The notes under the pieces are model-generated. The model searched no databases and was not told the DNA's origin. It saw nothing but the letters and a program-made list of their open reading frames with translations. Shown here one piece after another: positions 24,901-38,272 of a stretch of 64,000 nucleotides of DNA. Both the position numbers and the translations under genes were made by a program. The DNA is from Parietaria judaica (lineage: Eukaryota > Streptophyta > Magnoliopsida > Rosales > Urticaceae): the NCBI GenBank assembly GCA_954871525.1, contig OX940871.1:372001-436000 (forward strand), given 5' to 3'. How positions within the stretch are numbered: position 1 is the stretch's first letter; each line of letters begins with the position of its first letter.

Positions 24901-25134
24901 GAATAAATTATTGCACATTTTTATTTTTCTTCAACCAATAGTATTAAGTTTCGGATTCCGAATTTCCATTCTTGTAAGATGTCGAATCAAGCGAGATGGT
25001 CTCTTCTTCAATCCTACAATCTTCTGAAATGGCACCGACGAGCTCATCGTGCTGCCGTTAAAGCCTTGCAGAGTCGCTGCACTTTAAGCGTCGTGATTCG
25101 GAGAATTGAGGATGCCATGGCAGCAAGTAGATGA
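21961..25134 (+). CDS. Plastid-type membrane metalloprotease-like protein with HEAGH motif (FtsH-related family)
   Basis: Complete seven-exon gene: 21961-22327, 23402-23461, 23571-23819, 24288-24364, 24530-24606, 24754-24886 and 24979-25134 (TGA), 372 residues, all phases consistent. The Ser/Arg/Pro-rich N-terminus (MAFASSNLGALSPS) looks like a chloroplast transit peptide. Two hydrophobic segments (about 155-175 and 185-205) suggest membrane spans. HEAGH at about 218-222 matches the HExxH zinc motif of FtsH-type peptidases, followed by GCPIRGVILDP and FAGIAAEALIYGEAEGGENG, which resemble the peptidase domain. There is no AAA ATPase domain, so it belongs to the small plant proteins annotated as ATP-dependent Zn-protease-like. 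An ATG at 21913 region is not used: the in-frame upstream start is not ATG. Intron 1 was the source of a repeat copied to 26750-27218; intron 3 carries a MITE-like insertion. Confidence 0.85.
22555..23029. repeat. Intron-1 segment copied to 26750-27218
   Basis: About 470 bp of intron 1 of the HEAGH gene reappear nearly unchanged 4.2 kb downstream. A shorter internal repeat (ATATCCGGTTTTCGG-type units, 22390-22700) lies within it. The right edge of the copy is abrupt at CAATGATGAGA, where the downstream copy switches to exon-like DNA. Confidence 0.85.
23925..24235. mobile_element. MITE-like insertion in intron 3 of the HEAGH gene
   Basis: A GC-richer patch with repeated CCGGG/CCCGG, ending in CACCCCTA. 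Its composition (GGGCCGGG motifs, CCCCTA end) resembles hAT-type MITEs common in plant introns. The left end is less clear and I could not fix a target duplication. Confidence 0.45.
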
Positions 25135-25970
25135 AATGTGAAAAATTAGGTGTATATTAACTTTAATATATCTATAAGGTAAATGTATACACCTAATTAA
25201 ATGTAAAAAATAGTCTTGAGTTGTATATATCCCATTTGATTATTTGCGGTAAAAGTACCTAAAAATAAATAAAAGTTGTGTCATTTTTTTATTTTTAACT
25301 TTTGCCGCTCATTTATTTTTATCATTATTGGATACCAAAGTAAAAACACTGTAGTTTCTACAGTGACAATTTGCCAAATTAACAAGTCACAACTGCTGGC
25401 CTTCTAACGTTAACATTTGCTCTCTCTCTTTTCTCTTTTTCCTAGAAAATTAAAAACAAAAAACAAAGTATGGTGTATGTGTTGGGTTTTCGATTCCAAC
25501 TTGTGCAGATTAACTAACTATGGTGTATTTTTTGTTTCATGGAGATGGCTGGTGAAGGGAAAGAATCGGATATTGAGTTCGATTAATATTGTTCATGTGA
25601 AATTAGAATCGGATATTGAGTTCGATTAATATTGTTCATGTGAAAAGTGAAGGGAAAGAATCGGATATTGAGTTCGATTAATATTGTTCATGTGAAATTA
25701 GAATCGGATATTGAGTTCGATTAATATTGTTCATGTGAAAAGCTTCGACTCTTTTACTTTTTTCAGCAATAAACCCGAGAGCTTTAACTGTATTAGCTCT
25801 TCACGATGATCGGAATATTTAGGCTAAATTTCATATTTGCTTGGTAATTTTCCCCTTTTAACTTATAATTTTCCCTCATTTTTACTCTAGATTATACGTA
25901 CTCATCCCAATTTTATTGACTTTATCCAAAAGTAGAAGTGGCAATTCAATGGGATTGGTTGGCCACTCCG
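25135..25970. repeat. 3' flank with a two-level tandem repeat (25546-25741)
   Basis: A unit of about 49 bp (GAATCGGATATTGAGTTCG ...) occurs four times at about 25563, 25605, 25659 and 25701, arranged as two copies of a roughly 96-bp pair. Each unit ends GTTCATGTGAAA. The rest of the stretch is AT-rich and holds the 3' UTR of the HEAGH gene and the presumed 5' region of the RRM fragment. Confidence 0.8.
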
Positions 25971-26457
25971 ATGGACGCGAAGCTTCTCTGGATGAGCAAT
26001 TGCTTCACCAGAACCAAGCTCGGAAATCCTCCATTTGGGTTATCATCTTCTTCCTCTGGGATCTCTTCACCTTTGAGTTTGAGTTGCAGACATGGTTGTC
26101 GCTCTCCGGTCATGGCTTCTTCTTCCGCAAATCCTTCTACGAAGCTTTACGTCAGTGGTTAGTTAGTTAGTTATCATCTTCCAAAAAGTAAAACATTACG
26201 AGGATTTATTGGCTCATATTGTTGATTTTAATATTTTGATGGTGAAAATACCTATGTTATTGACTTTAGTGCAACTAAGTACGAGTAAATAATAATTAAT
26301 TGTCTCTTTTGCGCAACTGTTGTTGTTTTACGGGATTATTATGAATCTTAACAAAGATCAACTATGACATTAGGGAAATATTGGTTGTAAACAAAGTGCT
26401 AAGATTAATATCCTTGGATGTGCAGGGCTATCGTTCCGTTCCACGGAGGAGAGTTTA
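25971..26457 (+). pseudogene. Organellar RRM RNA-binding protein, 5' end only
   Basis: Exon 1 (25971-26157) encodes a Ser-rich targeting-type N-terminus followed by ANPSTKLYVSG, the first strand of an RRM (RNP2 region). After a GTTAGT donor and TGTGCAG acceptor, exon 2 starts at 26426 in phase and continues the RRM as GLSFRSTEESL. At about 26457 it switches to unrelated sequence (TATTTTCATTACAG...). Full plant relatives carry an 80-residue RRM and act in organelle RNA processing. The break is inside an exon. RRM identity rests on about 17 consensus residues across a correctly phased intron. Confidence 0.65.
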
Positions 26458-26749
26458 TATTTTCATTACAGATACTATATTTTTGCAATCATACCACCGA
26501 GGAACCAAATACGGATTCAAGCACCAAGCCACGAGCTACGTAGAACCCAAAAACCAAAATGATGTCAAATATGGATAAAAATACAATTCTTCATTTTATA
26601 ATTTTATCCCATACTACATAGCCTTAGATATAAAATTTGAATTTCATTTAGAAAACGAAAATGCTACATATCCGTTGTTTACATTATCCGTTGTTTCTTT
26701 CATCCATTGTTTCTTGGTCACTAAGTAGAGTATATCCGGTTTTCGGTTT

Positions 26750-27218
26750 AGATTCGGTTTACATTATCCGTTGTTTCTTTCATCCATTGTTTTGTTGCCA
26801 TTGATGATCTTGGTCACTGAGTAGAGTATAGGTCTAACAATTTATTCGGTATATCCGGTTTTCGATATATTCAGTTTTCGTTCGGATTACGGGTTTTATG
26901 ATTACCCCGTGTATCGACATATATAGCAGTTTCGAAAGCTATTCAAGCTCATAGCTTCAAACCGATGCCAGAATTATTTAGAAACCCGATTCGAGAAGAT
27001 GAATTACGTGTAGGTTAATGATCGAATAATTTATGATGGTGGAGAAGTCCCCAAAATATCCGATTTAAGTCGTATAGATAGTAAAGTTATGGGAAGAGAT
27101 CGAACGTGTCACGGACATTTGAAACATCATTTTGGCAGTAGAGAAACAAAAGCAGAAGTAAAGAGATAACGACATGGGAATTTTACGCTGTGATCGGAAA
27201 ATGAGCTACAATGATGAG
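26750..27218. repeat. Copy of HEAGH-gene intron 1 segment
   Basis: Matches 22555-23029. The neighbouring 26690-26750 repeats part of the same unit again (CCGTTGTTTCTTTCATCC), so this end was copied with local duplication. Confidence 0.85.
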
Positions 27219-27390
27219 AAACGGAGAATGTGGAGCAGGAAGACGATATTGAAGCTTTGCTAAAGAACGACGACGTCTACTGCATTATGCGCCATACGCA
27301 ACCCACGACCGCAGAAATCGACGCCAGAGTTGCAAAGCCGTATTTTATAAGCTCGAATTTCGCTGCTTCCAATCTTGCCCTTAAATCATG
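27219..27390 (+). pseudogene. Exon-like piece of unknown identity after the intron copy
   Basis: Directly after the copied intron the sequence reads as one frame, ENVEQEDDIEALLKNDDVYC ... TAEIDARVAKPYF, then TGA at about 27390. GC content and codon use are exon-like. I do not recognise it. Confidence 0.35.
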
Positions 27391-27483
27391 ATTATCCTGA
27401 TGTTTATGCAACAGTTATGAATTAACGAGAGAACGTATCACGAGGTAAACGAAAGAAGAAAGATGGTGGTCAGGGTTTCTTAC

Positions 27484-28242
27484 CCGATCCATGTTACTCT
27501 GGAGTTGCCCTATGTCACTCTTAATTGTAATTTGCATCTTCTCCAGGTTGGTCTGCATGTTGATCTGCATCTTCTCCAGGTTGGTCTCCATGTTGATCTG
27601 CATCTTCTCCATTTCACCTCGCAGTTTCTCAATCTCAAGTTGCAATAACGAGAAATGTTGATCCTGCAACATTTTTTAATGAATAATAACTCCAAAAGCA
27701 TAGCTAGAAAGGAAATTGAGATCAAGACATATGTGAAACCAGAAATAAACGTTTACATGTTGATAACCACTTTAAAGAAAAAAACTAAAAATAAATACCT
27801 GTTTGTTCTGAACTTCTGATTTGAATATGGACAAACTAGCTTCTTGCATCATTTCACTCTACAAAATGAAATAGAAACCCGGTCAGCTAAATATTAATAG
27901 AAAAACAAGCATAATAATACAACTCCGTCGCTTACCTTCTGCATATCCGACTTCGAAACTAACGAGCGCGAAACCTCGATTATTACACTAGTAATCGCCT
28001 CTGCCTGTTTCAATGTCACGCCTTCATTCTCTAGTTTCTTTACCTATATCAATACAAAAATCAAAAAAAAAATTTGATACACGAAATTTGTTGAAGCTAA
28101 ACTTTCTCGCGAATGGCGATCAATTAAATTTCAAAGACATTACCAGCGCTAATGTATCGAAGAGATGCATCGGATTTTCGCTCGGTTTCGCCAGCTGAGA
28201 CATAGACCGAGAACCCAATTTCCTGAAAGCCGAAGCGGCCAT
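27484..28242 (-). pseudogene. FMP32/MCUR1-type mitochondrial coiled-coil protein (DUF1640), 5' half
   Basis: Exons: 28144-28242 (ATG at 28242), 27936-28043, 27799-27858 and 27484-27663. The N-terminus MAASAFRKLGSRSMSQLAK is Arg/Ser-rich like a mitochondrial presequence. FDTLALVKKLENEGVTLKQA, EAITSVIIEV and FSLLQLEIEKLRGEMEKM are family signatures of the DUF1640/CCDC90 coiled-coil proteins of the inner membrane. Exon 4 contains three units of about 11 residues (EKMQINMETNL, EKMQINMQTNL, EKMQITIKSDI). The later exons with the rest of the coil and the C-terminal membrane span are missing; below 27484 no continuation is found. A plausible 5' UTR exon (about 29069-29150, donor GTTAGG) and 5' UTR intron lie upstream. 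Confidence 0.8.
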
Positions 28243-28429
28243 TGTCCCGAGAATCTCTACAAAACAACAACAGAGAATCAATCTAATGCATTCATTGAAC
28301 AACATATCAGCATCTGAAAACAAAGAAAAAATAATATACAATATGCAATAGCATGAATTTCAAAGAGCTGAATATACAAATGAAAAAAGCCTATTAATTA
28401 ACCAAAAAAGCCCATAAACTAATTAAGTA

Positions 28430-29060
28430 ATCAACCAAGAAAAAATCAACCAATCTGATAATCAAGTAATCAACCCTAAATCTGATAATCAAGTAATCAA
28501 AACTGAAAACGAAAAACGTAAACCCTAAATCTGATAATCAAGTAATCAACCGATAAACATCTGAGAATCAATCAGAGAATCAACCAATCTGATAATCAAC
28601 CCTAAATCTGATAATCAAGTAATCAAAACTGAAAACGAAAAACGTAAACCCTAAATCTGATAATCAAGTAATCAACCGATAAACAACTGAGAATCAATTC
28701 AGAGAATCAACCAATGTGATAATCAACCCTAAATCTGATAATCAAGAATCAAAACTGAAAACGAAAAACGTAAACCCTAAATATCAACCGATAAACAACT
28801 GAGAATCAATCAGAGAATCAACCAATCTGACAATCAACCCTAAATCTGATAATCAAGAATCAAAACTGAAAACGAAAAACGTAAACCCTAAATCTGATAA
28901 TCAACCGATAAACAACTGAGAATCAACCGATAAATCAACCAAGAATCAATCAGAGAATCAACCGATAGAATCAGTCAGAGAATCAACCGATAAACAACTG
29001 AGAATCAATCAGAGAATCGACCAAGAATCAACCGATAAACAACTGAGAATCAGAAGAAAA
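28430..29060. repeat. Minisatellite carrying telo-box motifs, in the likely 5' UTR intron of the FMP32-like gene
   Basis: Short blocks (CTGATAATCAAGTAATCAA, CTGAAAACGAAAAACG, CCGATAAACAACTGAGAATC) recur in shuffled order over 600 bp as a higher-order repeat of roughly 120 bp. CCCTAAAT appears eight times on the plus strand, four of them as AAACCCTAAAT, the plant telo-box core. It lies between the 5' UTR exon and the acceptor just before the ATG. Confidence 0.8.
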
Positions 29061-29458
29061 CCCTAACCTTAAGTCGCCGAGGGAAGCTGGCTGCGAAGGC
29101 GAACGGCGAGCTGCGAACGGCGAGAACGGTTCGAGAGAGAGAGGAGGCTGTGCGAGAGGAGAGAGAGATACGGCCCTTTAAGAGAGGAGGCTGTGCGAGA
29201 GGAAAGAGAGATACGACCCTTTAACTAGTAAACGACCCTTTAAAAAACGACCCTTTAACTAGTAAACGACCCTTTAAAAAACGACCCTTTAACTAGTAAC
29301 CATAAACCTTACACTTTTCTTCTTCTTCTTCCAGGTTTGATATCTAAAGCTGACAAGTATCTTTGGTAAGTTCTATTGGTTAATTCACTCTCTTTTGGGA
29401 ATTTTTCTTTGTAGTTCCCTTTAACTAGTAAACGACCCTTTAGCTAGTAAACGACCCT
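29061..29458. repeat. Putative FMP32-like promoter with an ACGACCCTTTAA tandem repeat
   Basis: The unit ACGACCCTTTAACTAGTAA or ACGACCCTTTAAAAA recurs at least six times between 29213 and 29300 and again at 29418-29460. Nearby GAGAGAGA-rich DNA (29130-29175) and a CTTCTTCTTCTTCC tract (29318-29332) are typical of plant 5' leaders. The promoter role is inferred from position. Confidence 0.5.
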
Positions 29459-30258
29459 TTTCGCACAAAGATAATCATTAAATAGCAAATAAAATACAAC
29501 AATCGATGAATATCTCTGTTTTATTATGTTTTCCGAAATGAGCTCGGTTTTCTTCCGTTGAATAGCTGGACAGATGAAGGATCATGAGCCAGATGTTTTT
29601 CTCTATTTTCCTTAACCTTCCCCTTATAGGGTCTCTCTCTCTTTTTCGGGACTTTTTCCTCTGTTTTTCCGAACCCTTACAAAATGAGGCTTATCTTGCC
29701 TTTTATAGAGTTTACAATGCCTTCCCCTCGCATCTTTCCCGCCTTTTTTCTCTTTAATCATTCACTCTCTGACGTGATTTGAGGGCAGCAGGGTTAATCC
29801 TTGCTTTATGTCACTTCCGAGCAGGCTGCCGTTATGGGTATGTGTGCCTCATTAAATGCGCGTCCCGTCCGCCATCATTCGGCTCTGCAAGCCTCGTCGC
29901 TGGTGCTCTCGTCGAGTGAGTAGGTCGGCTTCATTAAATGCACGTCTCGTCAAGGGTCATTCGGCTCTGTATAATCATCATGACGAAATTCCTCGTCGAG
30001 TGTGATGGGACGCTTCATCGCAACTTGCTTTTGTGTGGTTGTGCTTCCTCGCGATCGAACCTCCTCGGGGATAATCCCCCTCGCGGTTGAACTTCCTCGG
30101 GGATAATCCCCCTCGCGGTGATGAAGTTCCTCGGGGATAATCCTCGTCGGGGATAATCCCCCTCGGGTGATGAAGTTCCTCGCCTCCTTTCGCGTCGTTT
30201 GTGGGCAAAACGACACGAGTTATATTGAGGATGGATTTGACCAAATCCGACCTTAACA
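29459..30258 (+). mobile_element. LTR fragment related to the solo LTR at 30845-31757
   Basis: From CACAAAGATAATCATTAAAT to the end CCGACCTTAACA it aligns with the complete LTR downstream, with clear divergence. The first 20 or so bases (TGTAGAGGGGG...) are not recognisable, so the left end is uncertain. It holds tandem units built on CCTCGGGGATAATCCCC (30060-30180). Confidence 0.65.
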
Positions 30259-30587
30259 TTAGCCGCCAAAAATAAACATTGGGTACATAATCCGCAGAAG
30301 ATAAAACATTGGGTACATTAGCCGCAGTTTATCCTAATGTATAATAAAAGAATCTTTATATTAAGAGATGAATACTAACATAGAGATCATAAATATTAAA
30401 AGAAAAATGAAGTTGATGGGAATTGAACATTGGTCTTCTAGGAGAGAGAGTTAAAACTATTCTTAAATAACCACTATACCAAAGTCTTACTTTGTTTAAT
30501 TACGATACATTTAATATATATTGATATAAGTGTATATATTTATTCATTAAAAATAACAGATTTGAATCAAGTTGGGGCGGCTGCACC

Positions 30588-32016
30588 CAGTGGCGAAGCT
30601 AGCTTTTTAAACCAAGAGGGGCACTAATTTTTTAATTTTTATAATTTTCTTGAAGGTATTAATGCAAAAATAAATGATAAAAAATATTAATTGCTGAAAA
30701 TCTTAATACTCATTAAATAATCAAACTAAATAAATAAAAACATAATCTAAAAAAAAAACTACTTATTGTAGAATTCCACATCGAAATTTAATATTTTGAA
30801 TGTGTAGAACATTCTCATTGACGCCACGCGAATCAGAACGTGTGTGTAGAGGGGGTTTTTCACCACCTTTTTCCAGTCACAAAGACAATCATCAAATAAC
30901 AAATAAATAACAACAAATGATGAATATCCCTGTTTTATTATAATTTCCGAAATGAGCTCGGTTTTCTTCCGTTAAATAGCTGGACAGATGAAGGATCATG
31001 AGCCTCAGATTTCTCTCTTTCCTTGGCCTTTTTCTATTACAAGATTCGTTGCTCTCTTTTTTGGGTCTCTTTTCTCTATCTTTTTTCCGAACCCCTTACA
31101 AATGAGGCTTATCTTGCCTTTTATAGAGTTTACAATTTACATTATGCCCCCTAGAATTTTCCCGCCTTTTCCCTTTTTAATCATTCGCTTCCCAGAGTGA
31201 TTCGATGGAAGGCATGGTGGATTTCTGCTTTACGTCGCTTCCGAGCAGACTGTCATTTTGGGTAGGTGAGCTTCATTAAATGCACGTCCCTTCAGCCGTC
31301 ATCGGGCCTTGCAAGCCCCGGCGCTGACGCCTTTTATCGAGTGAGTAGGTGAGCTTCATTAAATGCACGTCCCTTCAGCCGTCATCGGCTCTGCATAATC
31401 ATCATGACGAAATCCCTCGTCGAGTGTGATGGGACACTTCTTCGCAACTTGCTTTTGCGTGGCTGTACTTCCTCGTGATCAAACCTCATCGGGGATGATC
31501 CTCCTCGGGAATAATCCCACTCGCGGTAGGGCTTCCTCGGAGATCATCCTCGTCGGAGATAATCCCCCTCGGGCTGAACTTCCTCGGGGATCATCCTCGT
31601 CGGGGATAATCCCCCTCGGGCTGAACTTCCTCGGAGATTATCCTCGTCAGGGATAATCTCCCTCGGGGTTGAACTTCCTCGCCCCCTTTCATGTCGTTTG
31701 TGGGCAAAACGACGCGAGTTGTGTTGAGGATGGATTTGACCAAATCCGACCTTAACAGTGTGTTTCTATAAATTGGGAGAGAAAAGTAATAAGAGGAAAT
31801 TATAGGGATTTAATCTAGATGTAATTGATATTTAATTTTAAAATATTTATTGATATAGGGGGAGAAAAAACAGCGTTACGTTACACTATGGTTAGATAAT
31901 ATAGGGATTTAACCTTTTTATATTATATTTTTATTAAAAATTAATAATAAAAATTGAAGACAACAAATAGAGGAGGGGCACGTGTCCACCCTCTACCCTT
32001 AATGCCTTCGCCTTTG
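30588..32016. mobile_element. hAT-like non-autonomous transposon (carrying a solo LTR)
   Basis: Ends CAGTGGCGAAG and CTTCGCCTTTG form an imperfect inverted repeat (CAGTGGCGAAG versus CAAAGGCGAAG), flanked by a perfect 8-bp duplication GCTGCACC (30580-30587 and 32017-32024). CA...TG ends with an 8-bp duplication fit the hAT superfamily. There is no transposase frame. Removing the solo LTR leaves about 510 bp, a typical non-autonomous size. Confidence 0.75.
30845..31757 (+). mobile_element. Solo LTR (913 bp) nested in the hAT-like element
   Basis: Begins TGTAGAGG and ends CCTTAACA, flanked by the 5-bp duplication GTGTG (30840-30844 and 31758-31762). The third copy of the host element (45702-46235) lacks it and reads AACGTGTGTTTC, the expected empty site. 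A TATA-like TTTTATAGAG and repeated TCATTAAATGCACGTCCC units lie inside, and 31480-31680 is a minisatellite of CCTCGGGGATAATCCCC-type units. There is no internal retrotransposon region, so it arose by LTR-LTR recombination. Superfamily not determined. Confidence 0.85.
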
Positions 32017-32453
32017 GCTGCACCCGCTCGGCCCTTACTAAATCCGCTCATGTGTAATACATGCATGGATATTATTTGGTTTTAATAGCTTCACAAGCTC
32101 ATTGCTTTAGTCTTAAAGGTAATATTGTAAATACAGATATTCGGAAATTCCGATTTTAATATTAAAAACTAAATTGAAATAAAAAAATACTAACTTAGGA
32201 AGGGCAGATCGAGATCGGACGGTCTAAATTAACTAACTTTTATTTAAAAATAAAAAATTAAACATTTCTGTATTGAAAAGAAAATCGGAACCGAAAATGT
32301 CCAGTTCTGATAAAAAGAAAGAAAAAAGGCGGTATTTTTCGATAGTGATCCAAAAATTATTTCGAGAACGAACCAAAGAATCATATCCATTTCTTAAATT
32401 TCTAACAAATAATTCGAAACCGCTGAGCGTTTTTTCAGTTTTTTGTATGTCAC

Positions 32454-32552
32454 GGGGCTTGAACCCTGCACCGCGTTCTTTTCATGACGTAGGAATTTAA
32501 AAAGAAAAAGAGTTAGCTTTACAAGTAATGATTTAACAGCTCCTAAGCTACC
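32454..32552 (-). repeat. tRNA-like A-box/B-box pair just after the subtilase stop
   Basis: On the minus strand, 10 bases after the subtilase stop codon, TAGCTTAGGAG (A-box-like) is followed about 75 nt later by GTTCAAGCC (B-box-like, in GCAGGGTTCAAGCCCCG). It cannot fold as an ordinary tRNA as read, so a SINE or tRNA-derived relic in the 3' UTR is more likely. The same pair is at 49178-49276. Confidence 0.35.
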
Positions 32553-32562
32553 TTTTCAAACC

Positions 32563-36508
<3,946 letters not shown>

Positions 36509-37251
36509 GGAAGCGACACTACTGCTTCTGCTTCTTCTTCTTGCAATGAGAGAGAGAGGAGTGTATCTATATGTGTAAGTATATGTAATGGCGTTTTCAC
36601 AGAATACAATGCGAGAGAGAGAGAAGGTAACTGTCTCTATGGGTGTCCTGTGCTGTGAGATGATAAAGTGATATTGGATTTTCATATTTATAAATGCTTT
36701 GTATTTTGGTCGTACGTAAATACCTCAAAGATTATTGAAATATATATAGGTATATATTATATAATACTGAAAATAAAGGACTCGGGAAATCCGGAATATT
36801 TTTGAAAATCAGGAATCGGAATTTTTGTTCTGGGAAAGAAACGTACCGAAACTTTCTGGTTCTGAATTTAAAATATACATAATATGTGTCTTTTTTTACT
36901 TAATGTTTAATTAGTTTGGGCCGTCGTCAAATTAATTAGTAAAATGCATACCGGGAATTATGAGTTGTCTTTTCTAGAATTTAGATTTTTGGTTCTGATT
37001 TCAAAATATATATATATATATATAACATTTTTTTTCATCTTGAGAGTCTTCTTAAAAATAGTTAATTAATCTTGGCCGACGAAAATAGATTAAAAAAATT
37101 TAGAAATTTTGTTTCCTTTTTATCTGAGATCCAAATTTCTAGTTCAAATTCCTTAAAAAGGGAATTTTCAAACCTAGATATTTACCTGATTAAATACTAT
37201 AAGTATAAGGTGTGTGTGTGTGTATATATATATATATTATATGAATAAGAG
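36509..37251. promoter_or_regulatory. Upstream region of subtilase copy 1
   Basis: A CTTCTTCTTCTT/GAGAGAGAG-type leader (36520-36620), then AT-rich DNA. Homologous to 53208-55640 with substitutions; the second copy has two transposons inserted (53446-54624 and 54836-55314) that are absent here. No specific factor sites are claimed. Confidence 0.4.
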
Positions 37252-38272
37252 CAAGGTTTCAAATTTCGCGAAATTCGAACGACATTCCGACCGATTTTCG
37301 TTTTTCGCAGATATGGGCACGTGGGTGGAATATCGTTTGTCGTTTTTAAGAGAAAAAATCGCGAAAAATGGTTGGAATTTCGCAAAAAATCATAGTTTTG
37401 GTTAGATTTTGGCAAAAATACCAATTAAACTTTCGGCAAAAATAATTATACTCACACAAGAGCACCCCATCCCACCCCACCCCACCCCACCACGTCACGT
37501 CCGGCTGGACGGCGGCGGCGCGCGCGTGTGGTGGTGTAACATTTGTGTGAGTCCTCCCCCGTCCACAAAATCCTATGACCCAAAGGGCCCAAGCCCTTGT
37601 CCCTAATATTTGGTATATAAACATCACCAAACTCTTGTCATCTATCAATGTGAGACTTTTTGTTATTCAACTAATATCACACATTCACACTTAACATACA
37701 CATGAACTTCACCTAATAATTTAACTTAATATTATACACTTCAAATAATATTATACACTTAACATACATATTAACTTCACCTAACATACATATACACTTA
37801 CTATACATATTCATTTAATAGTATACACTTCAACTAATATTAAATTTGTTACATACATATACAATTAACATGCATATTCACTTAATATTACACACTTAAT
37901 AAACATACATATTCACTTCACATAATAATTTGACTTAATATTATACACTTAAACTAATAAAGTGACTTAATATTATACATTTCACCTACATATTTAAGTT
38001 ACAAATGGGTTTGTATACAATTATGTCTTGTATTTATTAAATATGTAGTTTTTAACCTATATAAATATCTTGCTTAAATACTCAAATATTTTTTACAAAA
38101 TATCCATGCGAAAAGTGCGGTAAATGCGGTATGTCCATGCGAAAAGTGCGGTAAATGCGGTATGCGGCATGCCTTTTTTTTCGATTTGCCCATCGACATA
38201 CCCATCGGCAAGCGATATATCCGTAAAACGGAAAATGCGAAACGAAAACGGCAAGCGGTATTTTAAACCTTG
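37252..38272. mobile_element. hAT-like element with paralogous empty site
   Basis: Ends CAAGGTTTCAAAT and ATTTTAAACCTTG are near-perfect inverted repeats (one mismatch), flanked by a perfect 8-bp duplication AATAAGAG (37244-37251 and 38273-38280). The homologous place in the tandem copy (about 55650) reads GAATAAGAGGATGTGG without the insertion. Inside are a C-rich CCCACCCCACCCCACC tract (37465-37490), a run of TTAATATTATACACTTC-type repeats (37680-38000) and a 36-bp tandem pair (38102-38165). There is no transposase frame. Confidence 0.85.

Larger units (their letters stand above)
30312..32050. mobile_element. Outer repetitive element with a tRNA-like pol III promoter, interrupted by a hAT-like element
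   Basis: The left part (30312-30587) and the short right part (32025-about 32050) are separated by the hAT-like insertion. On the minus strand TGGTATAGTGG (30473-30483) fits the A-box consensus, and GTTCAATTC (about 30421-30429) fits the B-box, 42 nt apart as in tRNA genes and SINEs. Three copies occur (30312, 45702, 47036). A SINE-like or tRNA-relic origin is likely; no poly(A) end was found, so the class is open. Confidence 0.5.

Noticed and set aside
28460..28900. Interstitial telomere from CCCTAAA motifs
   Set aside because: The motif occurs once per unit and never as adjacent CCCTAAA repeats, so it is a telo-box array, not telomeric DNA.
28430..29060. Regular repeats suggesting a CRISPR array
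   Set aside because: Repeats are shuffled blocks of variable length without unique spacers, in a plant nuclear context; a minisatellite explains them.
29950..30269. Three overlapping minus-strand frames of about 90 residues
   Set aside because: They lie in LTR minisatellite repeats and owe their length to the repeat period; no domain is present.
31426..31656. 76-residue plus-strand frame, repeated at 48150
   Set aside because: Also inside the LTR minisatellite; identical in the other copy only because the block is duplicated.
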